Origin: Pseudanabaenaceae cyanobacterium SKYG29 | Lineage (GTDB): Bacteria > Cyanobacteriota > Cyanobacteriia > Pseudanabaenales > Pseudanabaenaceae | NCBI GenBank assembly: GCA_025055675.1 | Contig: JANWWT010000001.1 | Location: 496,001-560,000, forward strand | Length of the DNA: 64,000 bases | Direction of reading: 5' to 3' | Shown: positions 58,972 through 64,000 of the stretch, piece by piece | How positions within the stretch are numbered: the first letter of the stretch is position 1 | Layout of the letters: each line of letters begins with the position of its first letter | Program-made: the position numbers and the translations under genes | The notes under the pieces: generated by a model | What the model saw: the letters and a program-made list of their open reading frames with translations, nothing else | Database searches by the model: none | What the model was told of the DNA's origin: nothing

Positions 58972-60261
58972 TTAAATGATGGTGTTATCGGGAATAGTGG
59001 CATTTTTCAGAATGATAACGATACCACCACGAATGCAAAATCCCTTTTCTTCAAAGTCAGCATCTTGCACATGGTCTTTGTTGATAATCTGCACATTTTT
59101 GCCAATCCGCACATTTTTGTCGATAATGGCACGCCGGATAACTGTGTTTTCCCCAATTCCCATCGGCACCCTACCACAGGCAATATCTTGGTCAATTTCT
59201 TCCTTCTTCTGGTAGAAATCACAACCCATGAACAGGGAGTCCTCAATCACGCAACCATTTCTCACGTGCAGACGCAACCCCAACACGGAATGACTGATCC
59301 TAGACCGCTCAATTACACAGCCATCACTGACAATCGAGTCCGTGATTTGACAGTCCACCACCTGGGTAGGGGGTAAATAACGGGGTCTGGTGTAAATAGG
59401 AGCATCTTCCTCGTAGAGCTGGAAAGGTGGATTGGGGTAGCGAGTTAGATTGATGTTGGCGTGATAAAAAGCATCGATCGTACCAATATCTTCCCAATAG
59501 CCATTAAAGAGGTAGGTCTGCACATTGTACTTGTCGATCGCATTGGGGATGACTTCTTTACCAAAATCAATGTGAGAGGGGTTATTACGCAGGGTGTCGA
59601 TTAAAACCTGTTTACGGAAGACATAAATGCCCATAGAAGCAATAAACGGCTTTTGTATAGCCTCTTCTCGACTCAAGCCCAACATAGAAGTGTCAACTCG
59701 CATTTCCTCTAGCTCCAAGCCCTTGGGTTTTTCCTTAAAACCAATTACCCGATTGGTGCTGTCTAACTTCATCAACCCGAAAGCCGAAGCCCGTTTTGAG
59801 TCTACGGGTAAAACTGCCAAAGTAATATCAGCATTGGTCTGCCGATGGCGTTCAATAAATAGCCGATAATCCATACGGTACAAGTGATCCCCAGAGAGAA
59901 TGAGATAATCCCGCACATCCCAGGACTCAAACAGCCACAAATATTGCCGCACCGCATCCGCTGTCCCCTGGAACCAATCCGTATTCTCCGGTGTCTGTTG
60001 AGCAGCTAAGACATCCACAAAACCATCCCCAAAGGAAGAGGGACGGTAGGTCTGATTGATGTGACGGTTGAGGGAGGCAGAATTAAACTGAGTCAAAACA
60101 TAGATTTTGTCAATCCCAGAATTGATGGAGTTACTTACAGGAATGTCAATTAGGCGATACTTTCCTGCCAGGGGCACAGCCGGTTTTGCCCGTAGTTTGG
60201 TTAGGGGATATAGTCTTGTCCCTTGCCCACCGCCTAGGATAATACACAGTACGTCTTTCAT
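58972..60261 (-). CDS. glgC: Glucose-1-phosphate adenylyltransferase
   Basis: The 429-residue enzyme makes ADP-glucose for glycogen. The visible motifs are [21 protein letters not shown], the substrate region [13 protein letters not shown], and [11 protein letters not shown]. The C-terminal beta-helix ends in [13 protein letters not shown]. Length matches cyanobacterial enzymes. The 3-PGA activator site lysine (RAKPAVP region) and C-terminal sites are conserved. It is convergent with the TPR gene, with no gap. Confidence 0.97.
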   Translation of the reverse strand: MKDVLCIILGGGQGTRLYPLTKLRAKPAVPLAGKYRLIDIPVSNSINSGIDKIYVLTQFNSASLNRHINQTYRPSSFGDGFVDVLAAQQTPENTDWFQGTADAVRQYLWLFESWDVRDYLILSGDHLYRMDYRLFIERHRQTNADITLAVLPVDSKRASAFGLMKLDSTNRVIGFKEKPKGLELEEMRVDTSMLGLSREEAIQKPFIASMGIYVFRKQVLIDTLRNNPSHIDFGKEVIPNAIDKYNVQTYLFNGYWEDIGTIDAFYHANINLTRYPNPPFQLYEEDAPIYTRPRYLPPTQVVDCQITDSIVSDGCVIERSRISHSVLGLRLHVRNGCVIEDSLFMGCDFYQKKEEIDQDIACGRVPMGIGENTVIRRAIIDKNVRIGKNVQIINKDHVQDADFEEKGFCIRGGIVIILKNATIPDNTII

Positions 60262-60389
60262 AGTCCACCTTGCTTGCCTTACGCACCTATTGTGTTCCTT
60301 GATGGCAACCTTGGCAAGTTACAAACTCCTTGGTTATACACTCGTACTTCCTAGGGTAGAATAAATACAGCTGAGTTCTGTACCTAGTG

Positions 60390-62057
60390 ATGCCTGCTGC
60401 TCCTATTCCCGACAACGAGTCCGAGCGCGTTCAGGAATTGTATCGCTACCAAATACTGGATACTCCACCAGAACCAGACTTTGATGACATCACTAGGCTA
60501 ACTAAGATGATCTGCGAAACTCCCGCAGCTTTGGTGACACTGATTGACACCGATCGGCAGTGGTTCAAATCTTGCTATGGGTTGGCAGGTTCGGAAACTC
60601 CCAGAGAGCAAGCTTTCTGTGCCTACACTATCCTGTCTGATGAACCCTTTATTGTGGAAGACGCTACTACCCACCCCCTCGTGTGTGATAACCCAGTGGT
60701 TCTCTATCCTCCTTACGTGCGCTTTTATGCAGGCTTTCCACTGATTACTCCCAAGGGTTTCCGTTTGGGTTCACTCTGTGTAGTTGACTTTGTCCCACGC
60801 CAAATTTCCCCCGATCGTATAGAAATGCTCCGTATTTTGGCTAGGCAGGTGGTACACCTACTGGAATCGAGACTGTACCAAATCAAAATCTATGACTATG
60901 CCAAGGCGTTGACAGAGGCGAACCTAGCTAAGTCCAAGTTTGTTGCTACTCTCTCCCATGAAATCCGCACTCCCCTCAATGGTATCATCGGTAGCTTGCA
61001 GTTACTGGGGGAGACGACGCTGGATACGAGTCAAATGGAGTACTACCGCATTGCTCAAACTTCTAGCAAAGCTCTACTGTCTCTAGTCAATGAGGTGCTA
61101 GACCTTGCCAAGATTGAAGCAGGGAAATTAGAACTAATTCCCCAACCCACTAACCTAGAAGAGGTAGTACAAGAAGTTAAAACGATCGTTGTGCCGCAGA
61201 TGCAGGAGAAGCAGCTTACTCTAGTTACTGACTACGATAAGAACATACCTGCCTGCTTGCATTTAGACAGGGATCGCTTACGGCAAATTCTTCTCAACCT
61301 AATCAGCAATGCTGTTAAATTCACACCCCCTGGTAAGTGGATTGTCATGCAATTCTCTTTGGTGAAAATGGTAGAGGATATGGCAACCGTAGCAGTAAGG
61401 GTAACTGACCAGGGGATCGGCATGAGCGAGGAAGAACAACAGCGCATCCTCAGTCCTTTTGCGCAAGCCAACTCCAGAATTAGCAAAACCTATGGTGGTA
61501 CGGGTTTGGGTCTATCGATTAGTAATGAACTGCTCAAGTTGATGGGCAGTCAATTGTCGGTTACCAGTGTCAAGGGTCAAGGAACAACATTTTCTTTTAC
61601 GTTGTCTGCACCGATAGCACTCCCACCACCTGAAATGAACCATTCTGCAAAAAACATGAAGGATGTTTCTAGACCATTGCGAATTCTGTTGGTAGAGGAT
61701 AGTCCTACTAACCGTCTGGTTATCAACCGTCTCCTCACCCGTAAAGGGCATCAAGTTGAGGAAGCCAGTAACGGCGAGGAAGCAGAATTAAAAGCGAGAC
61801 AAGAACAGTTTGATGTCATTGTCATGGACTTGGAAATGCCTCTTATGTCAGGAGAAGAAGCTGCTAGGCTAATCAAGAGTTTTAAACCAAGTTTACCCAT
61901 TGTGATTTTCTCTGCTCATGCCTTTACTGATATACAGGCTAGGGTACAGGAATTTGCGGATGGTTATTTGACAAAACCGATCGATTTTGAGCAACTAGAG
62001 CAGACTCTCCAGAAACTAGTTGCTAGTTCTTCGATACCAGAGTTTCAATTATCCTGA
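60390..62057 (+). CDS. GAF hybrid sensor kinase, copy 1
   Basis: The 555-residue protein has an N-terminal GAF domain (about residues 20-165, starting YQILDTPPEPDFDDITRL). A kinase core follows with FVATLSHEIRTPLNGIIG (phospho-His about 189), an N-box NLISNAVKFTPPG and GGTGLGLSISNELLKLMGS. A C-terminal receiver (about 430-545) has LLVEDSPTNRLVINRLL, phospho-Asp in IVMDLEMPLMSGEEA and the conserved Lys in YLTKPID. There is no membrane segment, and the GAF lacks an obvious bilin Cys, so the signal is unknown. It is the first of a tandem pair 50 bp apart with the same domains. I chose the ATG at 60390 over the GTG at 60387. Confidence 0.93.
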   Translation: MPAAPIPDNESERVQELYRYQILDTPPEPDFDDITRLTKMICETPAALVTLIDTDRQWFKSCYGLAGSETPREQAFCAYTILSDEPFIVEDATTHPLVCDNPVVLYPPYVRFYAGFPLITPKGFRLGSLCVVDFVPRQISPDRIEMLRILARQVVHLLESRLYQIKIYDYAKALTEANLAKSKFVATLSHEIRTPLNGIIGSLQLLGETTLDTSQMEYYRIAQTSSKALLSLVNEVLDLAKIEAGKLELIPQPTNLEEVVQEVKTIVVPQMQEKQLTLVTDYDKNIPACLHLDRDRLRQILLNLISNAVKFTPPGKWIVMQFSLVKMVEDMATVAVRVTDQGIGMSEEEQQRILSPFAQANSRISKTYGGTGLGLSISNELLKLMGSQLSVTSVKGQGTTFSFTLSAPIALPPPEMNHSAKNMKDVSRPLRILLVEDSPTNRLVINRLLTRKGHQVEEASNGEEAELKARQEQFDVIVMDLEMPLMSGEEAARLIKSFKPSLPIVIFSAHAFTDIQARVQEFADGYLTKPIDFEQLEQTLQKLVASSSIPEFQLS

Positions 62058-62107
62058 ATCCCGTGCCCGATTTTGGTAAGATGTAGCAGTACATTCCACA
62101 AAAACCT

Positions 62108-63766
62108 ATGCCTCCAGCTCCACTACCTAGCAACGAGTCTGAGCGTTTGCAGGAACTGTACCGTTACGGCATATTGGATACGCCGCCTGAGCCAGATTTC
62201 GATAAGCTGACTCTCCTAGCTGCAAATATCTGTCAAGCTCCCGTAGCTATGATAAACCTGGTCGATGCCGATCGGGTGTGGGTCAAGTCTTCCTATGGAT
62301 TGCCAGTTTGTGAAGTAGGAAGGCAAGATGCCATGTGCAGTTACACCATCCTTTCCGAGAGCCCCTTTATAGTTGAGGATGCTACTCAGGATGCTCAGGT
62401 AAGCGACAGTCCCCTTGTATGCCAAGTCCCCCATGTTCGCTTTTATTTGGGAGTGCCCCTAATTTCTCCCCGCCGTTTTTCCTTGGGGTCGTTTTGCATC
62501 ATTGATTTTGTACCACGTCAAATTGAGCAGCAGAAAGTACAAATGTTACAGACTTTGGCTGAGCAAGCGGTGCATTTGTTTGAGTCCAAGCTGTATCAGC
62601 AAAAAATCCACCAGTATGCCAAAGCTCTGGCGGAGGCAAATTTAGCCAAGTCACGCTTTGTGGCTACTCTCTCCCACGAGATTCGTACTCCCCTCAATGG
62701 GGTAATCGGTAGTTTGCATCTACTAGGACAAACAAATCTGGAGCCAGCTCAGCAGGAATACTATCACATTGCCTACATTTCCAGCAAAGCAATCCTTGCC
62801 CTCGTCAATGAAGTGCTTGACCTTGCTAAAATTGAAGCGGGGAAATTGGAACTGGTGCCACAACCTACCAACCTAGAGTCTCTTGCCAGGGAGGTGCAAA
62901 CGATCGTTACTCCCCAACTACAGGAAAAGCAAGTAAATTTAATCCTCGATTACGACGACCATATACCAAGTTGGGTAAGTGTAGATGGTGACCGTGTGCG
63001 CCAAGTTCTACTTAACCTGACAGGTAATGCTGTCAAGTTCACGCCTACGGGAAAATCCATCACGTTGAAGTTTGTGTTAGTGGAACGATCGGATGAACAG
63101 GCGGTAGTAGAAGTGCAGGTAAGAGACCAGGGGATTGGGATGACACCCGAGGAACAGCAGAGAATTTTAGCTCCCTTCAGTCAAGCTAATAATCAGGTTA
63201 GTAAGCAGTATGGTGGCACAGGTTTGGGCTTGTCGATTAGTAATGAGTTATTAAAATTGATGGGCAGTCATCTACAACTTACCAGTGCCAAGGGGGAGGG
63301 TACTACCTTTTCATTTGTCCTAACTGTTCCCTTGGCAAGCCCGCCCTCCCCTGAGGAATCTCACCCCGAAATGAAAGATACTCTCCCATCTTTACGGATT
63401 TTGTTGGCAGAAGATAGCCCTACTAATCGTCTGGTTATTGAGCGTATACTTACTCGCAAGGGTCACAGAGTAGTAGCAGTGAGCAACGGACAAGAAGCAG
63501 TGGCGAGGGCAAAGGTAGAGCAGTTTGATGTTGCTATCCTAGACTTGGAAATGCCATTGATGAGTGGGGAAGAAGCAACAAAGGCTATTAAAGACTACAG
63601 ACCATTCCTGCCTGTTCTCATCACCTCTGGTCATGCTCTAAGCGATGTACAAGCTAGAGTGCAAGAGTTTGCCGACGGTTATCTAACCAAACCGATCGAT
63701 GTACAAGAGTTAGACAAACTACTTCGCCTTACCACTTTCCGCTCCCAGCCTGCTCCATGGAGCTAA
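62108..63766 (+). CDS. GAF hybrid sensor kinase, copy 2
   Basis: The 552-residue protein shares the layout of copy 1: GAF (YGILDTPPEPDFDKLTLL), H-box LSHEIRTPLNGVIGSLHLLG (phospho-His about 189), the N-box NLTGNAVKFTPTG, GGTGLGLSISNELLKLMGS, and a receiver (ILLAEDSPTNRLVIERIL, AILDLEMPLMSGEEA, YLTKPID). It starts with MPPAPLPSNESERLQELYRYG. The differences between copies lie mostly in the GAF ligand pocket and H-box flank, suggesting different inputs or output partners. Its stop TAA at 63764-63766 lies inside the tRNA-Ala gene on the opposite strand. Confidence 0.93.
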   Translation: MPPAPLPSNESERLQELYRYGILDTPPEPDFDKLTLLAANICQAPVAMINLVDADRVWVKSSYGLPVCEVGRQDAMCSYTILSESPFIVEDATQDAQVSDSPLVCQVPHVRFYLGVPLISPRRFSLGSFCIIDFVPRQIEQQKVQMLQTLAEQAVHLFESKLYQQKIHQYAKALAEANLAKSRFVATLSHEIRTPLNGVIGSLHLLGQTNLEPAQQEYYHIAYISSKAILALVNEVLDLAKIEAGKLELVPQPTNLESLAREVQTIVTPQLQEKQVNLILDYDDHIPSWVSVDGDRVRQVLLNLTGNAVKFTPTGKSITLKFVLVERSDEQAVVEVQVRDQGIGMTPEEQQRILAPFSQANNQVSKQYGGTGLGLSISNELLKLMGSHLQLTSAKGEGTTFSFVLTVPLASPPSPEESHPEMKDTLPSLRILLAEDSPTNRLVIERILTRKGHRVVAVSNGQEAVARAKVEQFDVAILDLEMPLMSGEEATKAIKDYRPFLPVLITSGHALSDVQARVQEFADGYLTKPIDVQELDKLLRLTTFRSQPAPWS

Positions 63767-63830
63767 CCGGACTCGAACCGGTGACCTTCTCAATGCCATT
63801 GAGACGCGCTACCAACTGCGCCATAGCCCC
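63758..63830 (-). tRNA. tRNA-Ala(GGC)
   Basis: On the minus strand the acceptor GGGGCTA pairs with TAGCTCC, with the discriminator A. The anticodon stem-loop TCTCA-ATGGCAT-TGAGA holds GGC. The T arm is CCGGTTCGAGTCCGG. CCA is not encoded. The 3' end overlaps the last 9 bases of the hybrid-kinase gene on the plus strand. Confidence 0.95.
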
Positions 63831-63903
63831 TTGTAAAAAACCATGATAGCAGATTTACTAGGATTTTAGACTTTCTTCCAGGGGTTTGTGCCTGCTGGCT
63901 TTT

Positions 63904-63909
63904 TATAAT
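63904..63909 (+). promoter_or_regulatory. -10 box upstream of pyk
   Basis: TATAAT lies 36 bp before the pyk ATG. No good -35 is found at 16-18 bases, which is common in cyanobacteria. A ribosome binding site (AGGA) lies 6 to 9 bases before the ATG. It lies just beyond the end of the tRNA-Ala gene. Confidence 0.5.
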
Positions 63910-63945
63910 CAAGCCTTAATCAAGCCCGGAATTGGATAGGAAATT

Positions 63946-64000
63946 ATGCTACCCCAGAGGACGAAGATTGTGGCCACGATCGGGCCTGCCAGCAACAAAC
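63946..64000 (+). CDS. pyk: Pyruvate kinase, N-terminal fragment (runs off the right edge)
   Basis: Only 18 codons are in the window. They read MLPQRTKIVATIGPASNK, which is the hallmark start of pyruvate kinase (TKIVATIGPAS). The enzyme converts PEP and ADP to pyruvate and ATP. The rest is outside the window, so the isozyme cannot be told. AGGAAATT precedes the ATG. Confidence 0.9.
   Translation, partial: MLPQRTKIVATIGPASNK

Noticed and set aside
1-64000. CRISPR arrays, insertion sequences, prophage or toxin-antitoxin modules
   Set aside because: I looked for regularly spaced repeats, transposase motifs, terminal inverted repeats and phage genes, and saw none.

Overview
The window comes from an oxygenic phototrophic cyanobacterium. 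Four things show this: a psbD-psbC pair for photosystem II, an apcA-apcB-apcC phycobilisome-core operon, pcyA for bilin synthesis, and several cyanobacterial or plastid families (Ycf45-type R3H ATPase, LdpA, RbcR, DUF3611, GUN4, an NSI/Ycf52-like acetyltransferase, a VTE6-like kinase). The hexamer CGATCG, core of the cyanobacterial HIP1 repeat, is strongly over-represented, usually inside CGATCGG or CCGATCG rather than the classical GCGATCGC. I cannot name the genus. Coding density is very high and genes often overlap. I see no insertion sequence, prophage, CRISPR array or other obvious mobile DNA, so this reads as core chromosome.

Layout. 1-2.5 kb: 5' part of rbcR, a divergent small gene, an RsbW-like/STAS pair and an ABC-2 permease. 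2.6-7 kb: ammonium transporter and PEP carboxylase, divergent around an NtcA-type site. 7.1-12.9 kb: FHA protein, DUF3611 membrane protein, GUN4-tailed Ser/Thr kinase, M23 peptidase, ABC exporter, DedA. 13-20 kb: hisI, GNAT, MFS, DEAD-box helicase and carB, the last behind a textbook NtcA promoter. 20-27 kb: FkbM methyltransferase, pnp, CobT-like protein, pilQ, AhpD-like protein. 27-37 kb: glutamate synthase, ABC-2 permease, an orphan N-domain of an AAA ATPase, futB-like permease, rplU-rpmA, VTE6-like protein, MscS channel. 37-45 kb: tRNA-Thr, tRNA-Tyr, a small conserved protein, ABC-3 permease, 5'-nucleotidase, a catalytically degenerate M48 protein coupled to a GAF histidine kinase, and a DRTGG protein. 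45-50 kb: psbDC, a NarL-type regulator, apcABC. 50-60 kb: prfB (programmed frameshift), FHA protein, ldpA-ycf45-HAD, pcyA, two glycosyltransferases, a TPR protein, glgC. 60-64 kb: tandem duplicated hybrid kinases, tRNA-Ala and the start of pyk.

Functional themes are C/N balance (amt, ppc, glutamate synthase, carB, glgC; two NtcA sites), light harvesting (psbDC, apcABC, pcyA, ldpA) and signalling (several kinases, two FHA proteins, one partner-switch pair). Convergent neighbours mostly overlap at their 3' ends. Clear intrinsic terminators are seen only after the two highly expressed photosynthesis operons, psbDC and apcABC.

The most unusual items are: psbC separated from psbD by 89 bp containing a strong hairpin, where an overlap is the norm; the NtcA promoter of carB; an M48 protein without its HEXXH motif; a stand-alone AAA N-domain; a kinase gene whose stop codon lies inside a tRNA gene; and the tandem kinase duplication.
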